Source: Portulaca oleracea (lineage: Eukaryota; Streptophyta; Magnoliopsida; Caryophyllales; Portulacaceae). From it: a stretch of 64,000 nt of DNA. Positions 23,201 through 34,913 of this stretch are shown piece after piece (position 1 is the first letter of the stretch; the number at the start of each line of letters is the position of its first letter). The notes under the pieces were generated by a model. It did no database searches and was not told where the DNA came from. It saw only the letters and a list, made by a program, of their open reading frames with translations. The DNA lies in the NCBI GenBank assembly GCA_029582165.1, contig CM055872.1:30207462-30271461 (forward strand). Reading direction: 5' to 3'. The position numbers and the translations under genes are program-made.

Positions 23201-24247
23201 TGATGTATGCAAGGTCGCTAGGATCAGAGTGATGACCTCACAGACACCAAACGGACACACACACACTGGAATCTGGGACCTCACAATGGATAATCGAATG
23301 GAAACAGCTCCAAAACAGGGGATAATCAACCAGAATCGAATGGATGAAATGGGTGAGGTGTGAAATAAGATCGGATGAGCAAGAACAACACGAATAACCT
23401 CCTCCAAGATAGAACTTGGTTCACCACACACCAAATGACATCAAATGGATTGAAATGGATAATGAGGGATGGGAAAACAGAAAAGGAAAGATAGACTTGA
23501 GCTCAAGCTGATACAGGCACACCACAGCTAGAACACAAGGGCAATGGACTCGATTACCTCAACGGATACAAGCACACCACCATTGAAGTCACCAAGCTCT
23601 ACACTCACCACAAGGATTGCCAAATCCTTGATACTGTAGTAGAATTAACCAAGATTGAGAGTTTAACGTCACTCACAAACAAGAGGCTCGGAGGCTCTTC
23701 TATTTCATCAAATTCATATATCAAGTTGTTGATTACAATGACCTCACAGTGGGTATATATAAGCCCAGTTGAAATATCTAATTAGTAGTTTCTTGAGCAA
23801 AAAGAAAACGTCCTAATCTTGCTTAATTAGCTAATTACATCAGAAAAAGATAATATGTAACTAACTTAGGAAGCTTCTAGAGCAATAATAGTGAGGGCCA
23901 ATAAAAGCGTCACACATGGCATCTTCATGAAGCTTCTAGAATAATTGGAAGGCTCTAGAAACATCACACATGGCGCTTTCTCATTTGGAGCAGCATTCCT
24001 CACGTGGGCAAGGCTGGACAACTACCTCACGAGCTGGAAGGACCTCAACAGCTCGAAAGTGACGTCTTCATAGAGGGCCTCAATGACAAACACCTCACTG
24101 AATTGGAAAGACCTCAACAACTCAGGAAGTGAAGTCAAAAAGGTGCAAATAGTCTTCCTCCAGTAGGGAACGTCCTTGGACGTCCAAATTCTCAACAGAC
24201 TCAAGATGGAGGTCCTCATGCGCATATTCAAATTGCATAGAAGATTA
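23201..24247 (-). repeat. E1 3' LTR, part 1 (3' end of the LTR)
   Basis: The first 200 bp are nearly the same as 42051-42263, which proves the LTR repeat. A reverse TATA (TATATATA) lies at 23754-23761. P1 cuts it, and the LTR resumes at 38030. Joined, the LTR is about 1.59 kb, the longest in the window. It holds no credible ORF. Confidence 0.85.
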
Positions 24248-24963
24248 ATGATGCATATCATACTTCAATGCATCAGGAAGAAGCCCTGAAGGACCTTACC
24301 AGTCTGCTACAAACTATTTCAAGTGGTTGTGTCGCGAATATCTCCAAAACTAAGGGACTTTTGAGCTCCTTATCTCAAGAGTCTTGAAGTTCTCATTTAG
24401 CTGTGTGGAAGGGTTATTCCTTATGTACATTTTGGCTTTTGAATCTTTAGTATTGGAGTTGTATTTTAGGAGATATTGTATTTTCTTTAAAGGGCCTTTG
24501 TTGTAAGTGTCGCCTAAAGGGCCTTGCCGGGCAGACGTGGCCTTGCTGGGGTGACGCGCCTATAGGGAGGGGTTTTCCTATTCCTATAAATAGACCCCTT
24601 GGGTCCTTTGTAATCTCAATTCATTCATATTGAAATAAACACAAATCTCTCTAAAGTTGATGCTTTAGTTTCTCTCTAGTTTTGGCTAGAAAACGAATTA
24701 CCTTTGGGTTTTTCGTGTAAAATCTTCTCTTCTAATCCAAGATTGAGCATTCTTGGGTGGTGACAGGAGGAGTAGGAGCTCTTGAAGATTGTGGTGTGTC
24801 TGTATCAATCCGAAGAGTTTCGTTGCTCAATTCTATCAAAGTTTCCGCTGTTCAGTTCGTTGTAAAGGTCCTTATCTGATTCATCTCTTGCAAGTTCTTA
24901 CTTGTGTTTTTGATCCGTGTTCTTTCTTGGCATTTTGGCTGTCTTGTGACCCATTATGCATCA
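24248..24963 (+). repeat. P1 5' LTR
   Basis: It starts TGATGCATATC and ends ATTATGCATCA. The TATA box TATAAATA is at 24595-24602. The first 27 bp contain an 8-bp inverted repeat TGATGCAT/ATGCATCA, so the 5' end carries a copy of the LTR's 3' terminus. Confidence 0.95.
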
Positions 24964-24966
24964 ATT

Positions 24967-24978
24967 TGGTATCAGAGC
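24967..24978 (+). promoter_or_regulatory. P1 primer-binding site
   Basis: TGGTATCAGAGC, three bases after the LTR, is complementary to initiator tRNA-Met. Confidence 0.93.
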
Positions 24979-25238
24979 TATGTTTAGATGAATCGCCTTT
25001 GTTTCTTGCATGAATCTTGGACCTTGTTTTGTCACAAAATCACATAAACCCCCATATTATACACGCCCCCTTGATAGTTCTTCCAAGAACTCATCAAGAA
25101 CTCATCAAGAACCCATCAAGAACCCATCAAGAACTCATAAAGACCCATAGCTCCTCAAAGAACCCTCGTCCTAAACACAAACCAAGCCCAAATCCGTCCC
25201 TTTCCCTCGTGAGTCATATGACATCAAGTTGATTTCTA
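24979..25238 (+). other. P1 leader
   Basis: Untranslated leader with repeated CATCAAGAACTCATCAAGAA units (25087-25140), the same motif as in the leaders of families A and G. No gene is seen. Confidence 0.7.
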
Positions 25239-25990
25239 ATGGCAAACGATGAATCCAAATCAAATGAGGTTTATGAACTTGAGCAACAAATAGCATTTTT
25301 GCGTGTGCAATTGGGTAAGCAAATGGAAGAAAACAGAATGCTACGTGAAGGATCCATACGTGATGGTGTCTCGTCACATGGTGAAGGTAGTTCCAAGTCT
25401 AAAAGGCATGAACGTTTGGATTTTAAAGTCGAAGTTCCTGAATTTGATGGTAGTTTGAATGTAGAAGATTATCTTGATTGGATACATACGGTTGAACGCG
25501 TTTTTGAGTTGAAAGAATGTAGTGATGAGCTCAAGGTGAAGTACGTTGCTTTGAAGTTGAGAAAACATGCTAGTATTTGGTGGACTAACCTTCAAAAGAA
25601 GAGAGTTGCAAAAGGGAAAGAAAAGATCCGTTCTTGGGATAAGTTGAAGTCGAAGTTGCAATCCAAGTTCCTTCCCCAATCATACGTTGAAGACAACTAC
25701 TACAAGTTGCAAAAGCTTGTCCAAGGCTCTAAATCGGTGGAAGAATACACAAGGGAGTTTGAACATCTCCTTTGGCGTTGTGATCTCAAGGAAAAGGAAC
25801 CACAAATTCAGCACGTTACTTGATTGGTTTGAATGATTGGATACGTCATATAGTTGAATTACATTCATATGAATCTCTTGATGAGCTAAGTAACTTGGCT
25901 ATGAAAGTGGAAAGGCAAAGAAAAGAAAGAGCCAAGGAACCGCAAAGGACGTTCCCGAACACATCCAAACCCTATACCCAACGTCCTTAC
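25239..25990 (+). pseudogene. gag: P1 gag, frameshifted and lacking the zinc knuckle
   Basis: It starts MANDESKSNE, with a leucine-rich coiled-coil-like N-terminus (about residues 10-40). The capsid domain follows (DFKVEVPEFDGSL at 61-73, KLRKHASIWWTNLQ, EYTREFEHLLWRCDLK). A lesion near 25810 breaks the frame where P2 reads QVLVRFLIGLND; the rest continues in another frame to a stop near 25990. No zinc knuckle or protease follows: the sequence passes directly to the RT linker. It would form the capsid of the virus-like particle, but this copy is truncated. Confidence 0.88.
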
Positions 25991-26045
25991 TAACATTGTA
26001 TCTTTACCAAAGGCGGAACAACATGAATTCTATGAGCAAAAAGAG

Positions 26046-27294
26046 TTGATATTGGCAGATATTCAAGAAGAACAAGCTTCCCCAACCAAGGATCATCCAC
26101 GGCTTTCACCCTTGATGAGGAGGTTTGGTCATCTGTTTCCAAAAGAAATGCCCCAAGGATTGCCACCAAGAAGGGACATTGAACACAAGATTGATCTCAT
26201 TCCGGGAACCACATTACCAAATAAGCAAGCCTACCGAATGAACCCCAAGGAATCCCATGAGGTTCAAAGGCAAGTTGATGAGCTACTCCAAAAGGGCCTT
26301 ATTCGTCCAAGCATGAGTCCATGCGTCGTCCCAGTGTTACTTGTTCCAAAGAAAGATGGTACCCAACGTATGTGCATGGATTGTAGGTCCATCAACAAAA
26401 TCACCATCAAATATCGTTTTCCCATTCCACGTCTGGAGGACCTTCTTGATGAACTTTATGGAAGTGTTGTGTTTTCAAAGATTGATTTGAAGAGTGGATA
26501 TCATCAAATTCGCATATGTGAAGGAGATGAATGGAAAACGGCATTCAAAACCAAAGAAGGCTTATATGAATGGTTAGTAATGCCCTTTGGTCTAACAAAT
26601 GCTCCTTCTACTTTCATGAGGTTAATGAATCATGTATTGAAACCTTTGATTGGAAAGTGTGTTGTTGTATATTTTGATGACATACTTGTATATAGTAGAA
26701 GTGAGAATGACCATGTAAAGCACTTAGAGCTAGTTTTGTATATCTTGGAGAAAGAAAAGCTCTACGCCAACTTGGAGAAGTGCTCGTTCTTTTTAACCAA
26801 GGTCATCTTCCTTGGATATGTGCTCTCCAAAAATGGGATTCAAGTAGATGAAGGAAAGGTCAAAGCTATCCAAGAATGGCCAACACCTATACATGAGGTA
26901 CGATCATTTCATGGATTAGCTTCATTTTATAGAAGGTTTATCAAGAATTTCTCTACTATTTTGGCTCCTATGACTGAGTTGTTGAAGCAAAGGGAGTTTA
27001 CATGGAATAAAAACGCTCAATTGGCGTTTGAAGGTATCAAAGAGAAGTTATGTAATGCACCTCTTCTAACCTTGCCATGTTTTGACAAAGTATTTGAAGT
27101 AGAAGTGGATGCTAGTGGAGTTGGTATTGGTGCCGTCCTTACACAAGAGGGAAGGCCAATAGCCTACTTTAGCGAGAAGTTGAATGATGCCAAAAGGAAG
27201 TTTAGTACATATGACAAGGAGTTCTATGCCATTATAAGAGCTCTTGAGCATTGGAGGCATTATCTACTAAGTGGAGAGTTTATTCTACATAGTG
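26046..27294 (+). CDS. pol: P1 reverse transcriptase and RNase H (interrupted by G1)
   Basis: The open frame of about 416 codons has all usual RT motifs: LVPKKDG (99-105), [13 protein letters not shown] (143-155), [12 protein letters not shown] (179-190) and the catalytic YFDD at 209-212. [11 protein letters not shown] and the [14 protein letters not shown] signature typical of CRM-type chromoviruses follow. RNase H begins near 350 with Asp355 ([11 protein letters not shown]) and Glu392. The third catalytic Asp codon is exactly where G1 inserted, so the last four residues shown by translation (VMHN) come from the G1 LTR. The ATG is internal; a gag-pol polyprotein is the likely original form. 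Confidence 0.93.
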
Positions 27295-28285
27295 TGATGC
27301 ATAATTGATGGCCTTATGCATCAAGGTCAACCATGAAGACATCTAATACTCACCTAGAAGGTAGAAGAGTTCAAGTCTCTCTTTTATCTCTCTACTTGGA
27401 AGGGATCAACTCATGCGGACGTATACTTTTGCTCCTTAATTCAAGGACCGTGAAGCTATCATAGAAGTCATCCTAGAAGGGATTATTCTACATTCCAAGA
27501 GCTTTCATATGGTTCAAGAATCTTTGAATTTGGATAAGAATCCAAGGAGTTATTCATATTTGTAATATAGTTTAGTATATTGTTTTCTTTATGATGTAAG
27601 CATTAGGATGAATGATGTAAGCCCTTAAGGGGTCTTTTCTTGAAGCTAGGTGACGCCTAAGGGGTGGGTTGTAGCTATAAATACCCCCTCCTAGGTGCTT
27701 GTAATTCATTCAATTCATTCAAGTCATTCACATTGAATTTTTCAAACACATGATGTGTTCTCTCTAGCATTTGTGCTAGGTGTTTTCGTCTCTCTTTGTG
27801 GGATTCGAAATATCCCCTTCTTCTAGCTAAGGTTGGCATCCTTAGTGGTGAAAGGAAGGAATTGGAGTATTCTTGGAGGTGGTGAATCTGTATCCTTCAA
27901 AGAATCTTCAAAAGCCATCAACTATCCATCTACCAATCGTCCATTATCATCCATTTTCGAGTGCTTCATCAAGAATTCATCAAGAATTCATCAAGCATTC
28001 ATCAAGAAACGTGAGTTCTTCAACATTCACGTCCAAAACATTCATTCATCATCATCATTCATCATTCAACATTCGTCCATTCGTTCACTCGTTCATTCAT
28101 CATTCGTTTGTTCATTGTTTCCATCTATTAGGTAACCATCTTTCATAGTTCTTTCCATCCTTTTTCATCCATTTCTATGCCATTTTTGGTTCTTTGGAAC
28201 TTTGAGAAAGGAGATTCTTATCTTCGCTTTTAAAGATCCTTAGATTTTGTGTAATGAGATTGTTTCTTGGTCTCATTATGCATCA
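27295..28285 (+). repeat. G1 5' LTR
   Basis: It starts TGATGCATAAT and ends ATTATGCATCA. The first 29 bp form TGATGCATAA-loop-TTATGCATCA, a perfect 10-bp inverted repeat that mimics both LTR ends. TATA box TATAAATA at 27676-27683. The R-U5 part has three ATTCATCAAGA-type repeats near 27965-28005, one more than the 3' LTR. Confidence 0.95.
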
Positions 28286-28289
28286 AATT

Positions 28290-28301
28290 TGGTATCAGAG
28301 C
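28290..28301 (+). promoter_or_regulatory. G1 primer-binding site
   Basis: TGGTATCAGAGC, complementary to initiator tRNA-Met, four bases inside the LTR. Confidence 0.93.
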
Positions 28302-28602
28302 TAAGGAGTTTGAATCTCTTAGTTCTTGAAACAATCTTTTACAATCTTTTCTCTCCCACACGTTTCCCACCATACGTTTCCCATCACAAAATTTCATCAT
28401 CTCTCCATCACACGTCCCCCTTGATAGTTCTTCCAAGAACTCATCAAGAACCCATCAAGAACTCATAAAGAACCCCAAGCTCCACAAAGAACCCAAAAAC
28501 CAAACACAAGCCTACCCAAATCCGTCCCATACACACGTCCCATCCGTCCTAACCTTCCTTCCATGAGTTTCTTGTGATCTTTGTGAATCAAGATAGGTTC
28601 CA
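28302..28602 (+). other. G1 leader
   Basis: C/A-rich untranslated leader with AAGAACTCATCAAGAACCC repeats near 28430-28465. No gene is seen. Confidence 0.7.
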
Positions 28603-30622
28603 ATGGCGAGTGCAAGCTCTCCTACAAAGTCCTCTCCATCGTCCCCAGAAAATGTTGAGAAGATGAAACAAAGAATCAAGTATCTAACCAAGCAAGTAGC
28701 ATACTACATGCGCCTTCAAGATAGGGAGAATCTTGAGGAAGTATCAAGTAAATCATCAAGTGGAGAAGGAGAAGAGGACGTTCCAAGAAGGAGGCATGGA
28801 CGTCCAAAGGAGGAAAGGTTCGACTTCAAAGTGGAGATCCCCGAATTTGTTGGTGATCTTGATCCTGAAGTTTACTTGGATTGATACAAACCGTAGAAAG
28901 GGTCTTTGATCTCAAAGATGTGGAAGATGATAAGAAGGTCAAGTATGTTGCCCTAAAGCTTCGAAAACATGCAAGCATTTGGTGGACAAACTTGCAAAAG
29001 AAGCAGCAAGCAAAGGGGAAAGATAAGGTGCGTACATGGGATAAGATGAAAAGAAAGCTCCAAGAAAAGTTCCTACCATCTAGCTACCTACGTGACAACT
29101 ACTACAAATTGCAAAGATTGGTCCAAGGAGGAAGAAGCGTGGAGGAGTACACAAAAGAATTTGAGCATCTACTTTGGAGGTGTGATCTAAAGGAGGACGA
29201 GCCACAAACTTTGTACGTTATCTTTTGGTCTTAATGATGGGATTAGGCACGTTGTGGAATTACAACCATACAAAACTTTGGATGAATTGAGCTCCTTGTC
29301 CCTTAAAGATGAAAAGCAAAGGAGAAATAAGGGGAAAGAAGTCTCAAGACAATACCAAACTCCAAAAAAAACGCACCACCCTTCGTCCCATCCAAACCCT
29401 CCACCATCCACGAAACACATTCCCACAAAAACTCCACAAAATCAGCCCCCATCCATCCCTAAACCTCACGACCAAGTGACCAAACCCATAGCATCAAGAA
29501 GGTGTTTTCGATGCCAAGGGTTGGGACATTATGCTTCGGAGTGTCCAAACAAGCGAGTAGTGTCTTTGGTGGAATACCAAAGTGCTTTATATGTAGAGCC
29601 GGAGTATGAGGAAGAAGAGGAAGTTGGGGTTGGTGCCAAAGAAGAGGAAGATGTAGTAGAAGAATATGTGGAAGGGCCAGATGAAGGAGAACTACTTGTG
29701 GTAGAAAGGGCCTTGAATATCACAAATGTGCCAAAAGATCAACTACAAAGAGAAGCAATATTTCGCTCTCGTTGTACCATCCAAGGGAGAGTATGCTCCT
29801 TGATCATAGATGGAGGAAGTTGCACCAATGCCGCCTCTACAACAATGGTCAAGAAGTTGCAAATGGAGATTAGCCCACATCCCACACCCTACACAATACA
29901 ATGGCTAAGCCTTGGGCGAGGCATCCGTGTGGATCAACGAGTTTTGGTGAGTCTTTCAATTGGAAAGAATTATCAAGATTCATTATGGTGTGATATAGTT
30001 CCCATGGATACTTGTCATGTTTTGTTGGGAAGACCATGGTTATATGATAGACATGTCATACATGATGGGAGGGCCAACACTTACACTCTCACCATCAACC
30101 AAAAGAGGATCACTTTGGCACCTCTTGATCCACCATCTCGGCAAAAGGAGGAGAAACGTCATATTGTGTCAATCATGAAGATGGAGTATCAAGGGCATGA
30201 AGAGTATAAGGATCCTATTCTTACACATTTGGAGAAGAGAGAAACGGATCCAAGTATCCATCACCTTTTGAATCTTCCTATGAAGCATATCTTCCATGAG
30301 CATCCAAGAGCTATCTACTTGGATCACTTGGTTGAAAGGCCAAGAATTCGAAAGAAGGAAATAGCCCAAGTCATCAAGGTACATTGTTTCATACTAAATG
30401 ACAAGGGTAAAGTGGTAAGAATAAATGAGAAGCAACGTGAACAGCCCACGTTCACGGTGGAGAAATGCAAGTTCAAGTCTTATGGCGTGCGAGGAAGAAA
30501 GTTTAAGAAGTTCATCAAAGGGATCTACGATGAATTCAAAGCTTTCAAGAAGAAAGTCTTTGTAAAGAAGGCAAGGGTTGGTTTTCCAAGTTTGAGGACA
30601 AACTTTTTCAACCGGGGGTGTA
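28603..30622 (+). pseudogene. G1 gag-pro reading frame with three one-base losses
   Basis: It starts MASASSPTKS. The order is an N-terminal helix rich in K/Q, capsid (KVEIPEFVGDL, ALKLRKHASIWWTNL, EFEHLLWRCDLKEDEP), zinc knuckle CFRCQGLGHYASEC (about 29503-29544) and an acidic linker. The protease follows with LIIDGGSCTNAAS (about 29801-29839) and LLGRPW, then a basic tail ending SLRTNFFNRG. That end resembles the pol C-terminus of P1, which suggests an internal deletion of RT through integrase. Compared with G2, one base is missing near 28882, 29212 and 29226; the three losses together return the original frame. It would supply capsid and protease only. Confidence 0.88.
30588..30622 (+). promoter_or_regulatory. 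G1 pre-tract hairpin and polypurine tract
   Basis: AAGTTTGAGGACAAACTT (30588-30605, 7-bp stem) is followed by CAACCGGGGGTGTA directly before the LTR. It is the plus-strand primer region. Confidence 0.8.
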
Positions 30623-31603
30623 TGATGCATAATTGATGGCCTTATGCATCAAGGTCAACCATGAAGACATCTAATACTCACCTAGAAGGTAGAAGAGTTC
30701 AAGTCTCTCTTTTATCTCTCTACTTGGAAGGGATCAACTCATGCGGACGTATACTTTTGCTCCTTAATTCAAGGACCGTGAAGCTATCATAGAAGTCATC
30801 CTAGAAGGGATTATTCTACATTCCAAGAGCTTTCATATGGTTCAAGAATCTTTGAATTTGGATAAGAATCCAAGGAGTTGTTCATATTTGTAATATAGTT
30901 TAGTATATTGTTTTCTTTATGATGTAAGCATTAGGATGAATGATGTAAGCCCTTAAGGGGTCTTTTCTTGAAGCTAGGTGACGCCTAAGGGGTGGGTTGT
31001 AGCTATAAATACCCCCTCCTAGGTGCTTGTAATTCATTCAATTCATTCAAGTCATTCACATTGAATTTTTCAAACACATGATGTGTTCTCTCTAGCATTT
31101 GTGCTAGGTGTTTTCGTCTCTCTTTTGTGGGATTCGAAATATCCCCATCTTCTAGCTAAGGTTGGCATCCTTAGTGGTGAAAGGAAGGAATTGGAGTATT
31201 CTTGGAGGTGGTGAATCTGTATCCTTCAAAGAATCTTCAAAAGCCATCAACTATCCATCTACCAATCGTCCATTATCATCCATTTTCGAGTGCTTCATCA
31301 AGAATTCATCAAGCATTCATCAAGAAACGTGAGTTCTTCAACATTCACGTCCAAAACATTCATTCATCATCATCATTCATCATTCAACATTCGTCCATTC
31401 GTTCACTCGTTCATTCATCATTCGTTTGTTCATTGTTTCCATCTATTAGGTAACCATCTTTCATAGTTCTTTCCATCCTTTTTCATCCATTTCTATGCCA
31501 TTTTTGGTTCTTTGGAACTTTGAGAAAGGAGATTCTTATCTTCGCTTTTAAAGATCCTTAGATTTTGTGTAATGAGATTGTTTCTTGGTCTCATTATGCA
31601 TCA
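30623..31603 (+). repeat. G1 3' LTR
   Basis: Nearly identical to the 5' LTR; it lacks one AATTCATCAAG unit in U5 and has CCCCATCTTC where the 5' copy has CCCCTTCTTC. Confidence 0.95.
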
Positions 31604-31637
31604 TAGTGATCATGAAGCTCTCAAGTTTATCCAAGGC
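31604..31637 (+). pseudogene. pol: P1 RNase H sliver between G1 and G2
   Basis: 34 bp of P1 remain, including the G1 TSD at its left and the G2 TSD (AAGGC, 31633-31637) at its right. Read in the pol frame it carries the SDHEALKFIQG segment with the third RNase H catalytic Asp. It shows that G1 and G2 are two separate insertions. Confidence 0.92.
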
Positions 31638-32627
31638 TGATGCATAATTGATGGCCTTATGCATCAAGGTCAACCATGGAGACATCTAATACTCACCTAG
31701 AAGGTAGAAGAGTTCAAGTCTCTCTTTTATCTCTCTACTTGGAAGGGATCAACTCATGCGGACGTATACTTTTGCTCCTTAATTCAAGGACCATGAAGCT
31801 ATCATAGAAGTCATCCTAGAGAGGATTATTCTACATTCCAAGAGCTTTCATATGGTTCAAGAATCTTTGAATTTGGATGAGAATCCAAGGAGTTATTCAT
31901 ATTTGTAATATAGTTTAGTATATTGTTTTCTTTATGATGTAAGCATTAGGATGAATGATGTAAGCCAATATGGGCTAGAATCTTGAAGTTGTACACGTCT
32001 AAGGGGAAGGGTTTCTACTATAAATACCCCCTCCTAGGTGCTTGTAATTCATTCAATTCATTCAAGTCATTCACATAGAATTTTTCAAACACATGATGTG
32101 TTCTTTCTAGCATTTGTGCTAGGTGTTTTCGTTTCTCTTTTGTGGGATTCGAAATATCCCCTTCTTCTAGCTAAGGGTGGCAACCTTAGTGGTGAAAGGA
32201 AGGAATTGGAGTATTCTTGGAGGTGGTGAGTCTGTATCCTTCAAAGAATCTTCAAAAGCCATCAACTATCCATCTACCAATCGTCCATTTATCATCTAAT
32301 TCGAGTGCTTCATCAAGAATTCAACAAGAATTCATCAAGCATTCATCAAGAAACGTGTGATCTTCATTCTACACGTCCAAGCACTTATTCGTCATCAACA
32401 TTCATCACGCGGCATTCTTCCATCCATTGTTCGTTCGTTCATCATTCATTTTGTTCATTGTTTCCAATTGTTTGGTAACCTTCTTTCATAGTTCTTTCCA
32501 TCTTTTTCATCCATTTCTATGCCATTTTTGATTCTTTGGAACTTTGAGATGGAGGATTCCTATCTTCGCTTTTAAAGATCCTTAGATTTTGTGTAATGAG
32601 ATTGTTCCTTGGTCTCATTATGCATCA
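31638..32627 (+). repeat. G2 5' LTR
   Basis: Termini TGATGCATAAT and ATTATGCATCA, the same 29-bp terminal hairpin, and a CTATAAATA promoter box near 32020. Confidence 0.95.
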
Positions 32628-32631
32628 AATT

Positions 32632-32643
32632 TGGTATCAGAGC
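32632..32643 (+). promoter_or_regulatory. G2 primer-binding site
   Basis: TGGTATCAGAGC, intact. Confidence 0.93.
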
Positions 32644-32945
32644 TAAGGAGTTTGAATCTCTTAGTTCTTGAAACAATCTTTTACAATCTTTTCTCTCCCA
32701 CACATTTCCCATCATACGTTTCCCATCACAAAATTTCATTCATCTCTACATCACACGTCCCCCTTGATAGTTCTTCCAAGAACTCATCAAGAACCCATCA
32801 AGAACTCATAAAGAACCCCAAGCTCCACAAAGAACCCAAAAACCAAACACAAACCTACCCAAATCCGTCCCATACCCACGCCCCATCCGTGCTAACCTTC
32901 CTTCCATGAGTTTCTTGTGATCTTTGTGAATCAAGATAGGTTCTA

Positions 32946-34860
32946 ATGGCGAGTGCAAGCTCTCCTACAAAGTCCTCTCCATCGCCCATAAGATGTTGAG
33001 AAGATGAAACAAAGAATCAAGTATCTCAACAAACAAGTAGCATACTACATGCGCCTTCAAGAAAGGGAGAATCTTGAGGAAGTATCAAGTAAATCATCAA
33101 GTGGAGAAGGAGAAGAGGACGTTCCAAGAAAGAGGCATGGACGTCCAAAGGAGGAAAGGTTCGGCTTCAAAGTGGAGATCCCCGAATTTGTTGGTGATCT
33201 TGATCCGGAAGTTTATTTGGATTGGATACAAACCGTGGAAAGGGTCTTTGATCTCAAAGATGTGGAAGATGATAAGAAGGTCAAGTATGTTGCCCTAAAG
33301 CTACGAAAGCATGCAAGCATTTGGTGGACAAACTTGCAAAAGAAGAGGCAAGCAAAGGGGAAAGATAAGGTGCGTACGTGGGATAAGATGAAAAGAAAGC
33401 TCCAAGAAAAGTTCCTACCATCTAGCTACCTATGTGACAACTACTACAAATTGCAAAGATTGGTTCAAGGAGGAAGAAGCGTGGAGGAGTACACAAAGGA
33501 ATTTGAGCATCTACTTTGGAGGTGTGATCTAAAGGAGGACGAGCCACAAACTTTGGTACGTTATCTTTTTGGTCTTAATGATGGGATTAGGCACGTTGTG
33601 GAATTACAACCATACAAAACTTTGGATGAATTGAGCTCCTTGTCCCTTAAAGTTGAAAAACAAAGGAGAAATAAGGGGAAAGAAGTCTCAAGCCAATACC
33701 AAACTCCACAAAAAACGCCCCACCCTACGTCCCATCCAAACCCTCCACCATCCACGAAACACATTCCCACAAAAACTCCACAAAATCAAGAAGGTGTTTT
33801 CGATGCCAAGGGTTGGGACATTATGCTTCGGAGTGTCCAAACAAGCAAGTAGTGTCTTTGGTGGAATACCAAAGTGCTTTATATGTAGAGCCGGAGTATG
33901 AGGAAGAAGAGGAAGTTGGGGTTGGCGCCAAAGAAGAGGAAGATGTAGTAGAAGAATATGTGGAAGGGCCAGATGAAGGAGAACTACTTGTGGTAGAAAG
34001 GGCCTTGAATATCACAAATGTGCCAAAGGATCAACTACAAAGAGAAGCAATATTTCGCTCTCGTTGTACCATCCAAGGGAGAGTATGCTCCTTGATCATA
34101 GATGGAGGAAGTTGCACCAATGCCGCCTCTACAACAATGGTCAAGAAGTTGCAAATGGAGATTAGCCCACATCCCACACCCTACACAATACAATGGCTAA
34201 GCCTTGGGCGAGGCATCCGTGTGGATCAACGAGTTTTGGTGAGTCTTTCAATTGGAAAGAATTATCAAGATTCATTATGGTGTGATATAGTTCCCATGGA
34301 TACTTGTCATGTTTTGTTGGGAAGGCCATGGTTATATGATAGACATGTCATACATGATGGGAGGGCCAACACTTACACTCTCACCATCAACCAAAAGAGG
34401 ATCACTTTGGAACCTCTTGATCCACCATCTCGGCAAAAGGAGGAGAAACGTCATATTGTGTCAATCATGAAGATGGAGAATCAAGGGTATGAAGAGTATA
34501 AGGATCCTATTCTTACACATTTGGAGAAGAAAGAAACGGATCCAAGTATCCACCACCTTTTGAATCTTCCTATGAAGCATATCTTCCATGAGCATCCAAG
34601 AGCTATCTACTTGGATCACTTGGTTGAAAGGCCAAGAATTCGAAAGGAGGAAAAAGCCCAAGTCATCAATGTACATTTTTTCATACTAAATGACAAGGGT
34701 AAAGTGGTAAGAATAAATGAGAAGCAACGTGAATGCCCACGTTCACGGTGGAGAAATGCAAGTTCAAGTCTTATGGTGCAGGAAGAAAGTTTAAGAAGTT
34801 CATCAAAGGGATCTCGATGACTTCAAAGCTTTCAAGAAGAAAGTCTTTGTAAAGAAGGCA
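32946..34860 (+). pseudogene. G2 gag-pro, frameshifted with an internal deletion
   Basis: The same layout as G1: capsid open from 33004 to about 33795, zinc knuckle, acidic linker, protease with LIIDGGSCTNAAS (about 34094-34132) and LLGRPW, basic tail. The start region is broken by small losses near 32990. A deletion near 33789 removes the linker before the zinc knuckle: G1 has AAATCA...GCATCAAGAAGG, G2 has AAATCAAGAAGG, a join at the repeat ATCA. The tail is frameshifted near 34730. Confidence 0.88.
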
Positions 34861-34878
34861 AGTAAGGGTTGGTTTTCC

Positions 34879-34913
34879 AAGTTTGAGGACAAACTTTTTC
34901 AACCGGGGGTGTA
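34879..34913 (+). promoter_or_regulatory. G2 pre-tract hairpin and polypurine tract
   Basis: AAGTTTGAGGACAAACTT followed by CAACCGGGGGTGTA, abutting the 3' LTR. Confidence 0.8.

Larger units (their letters stand above)
27295..31603 (+). mobile_element. G1: gag-protease-only LTR element, TSD TAGTG
   Basis: It is 4.3 kb with two LTRs of about 0.98-0.99 kb, intact primer-binding site and polypurine tract, and exact TSDs TAGTG at 27290-27294 and 31604-31608. Its interior encodes only capsid, zinc knuckle, protease and a basic tail. RT, RNase H and integrase are absent, which matches the TR-GAG class of non-autonomous elements. The LTRs are near-identical apart from a copy of an 11-bp repeat, so it is recent. 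Confidence 0.95.

Noticed and set aside
23201..24247. tRNA, rRNA or small RNA genes in the E1 LTR and other non-coding stretches
   Set aside because: I looked for tRNA-like A and B boxes and rRNA core motifs. The only tRNA-related sequences found are the 12-base primer-binding sites.
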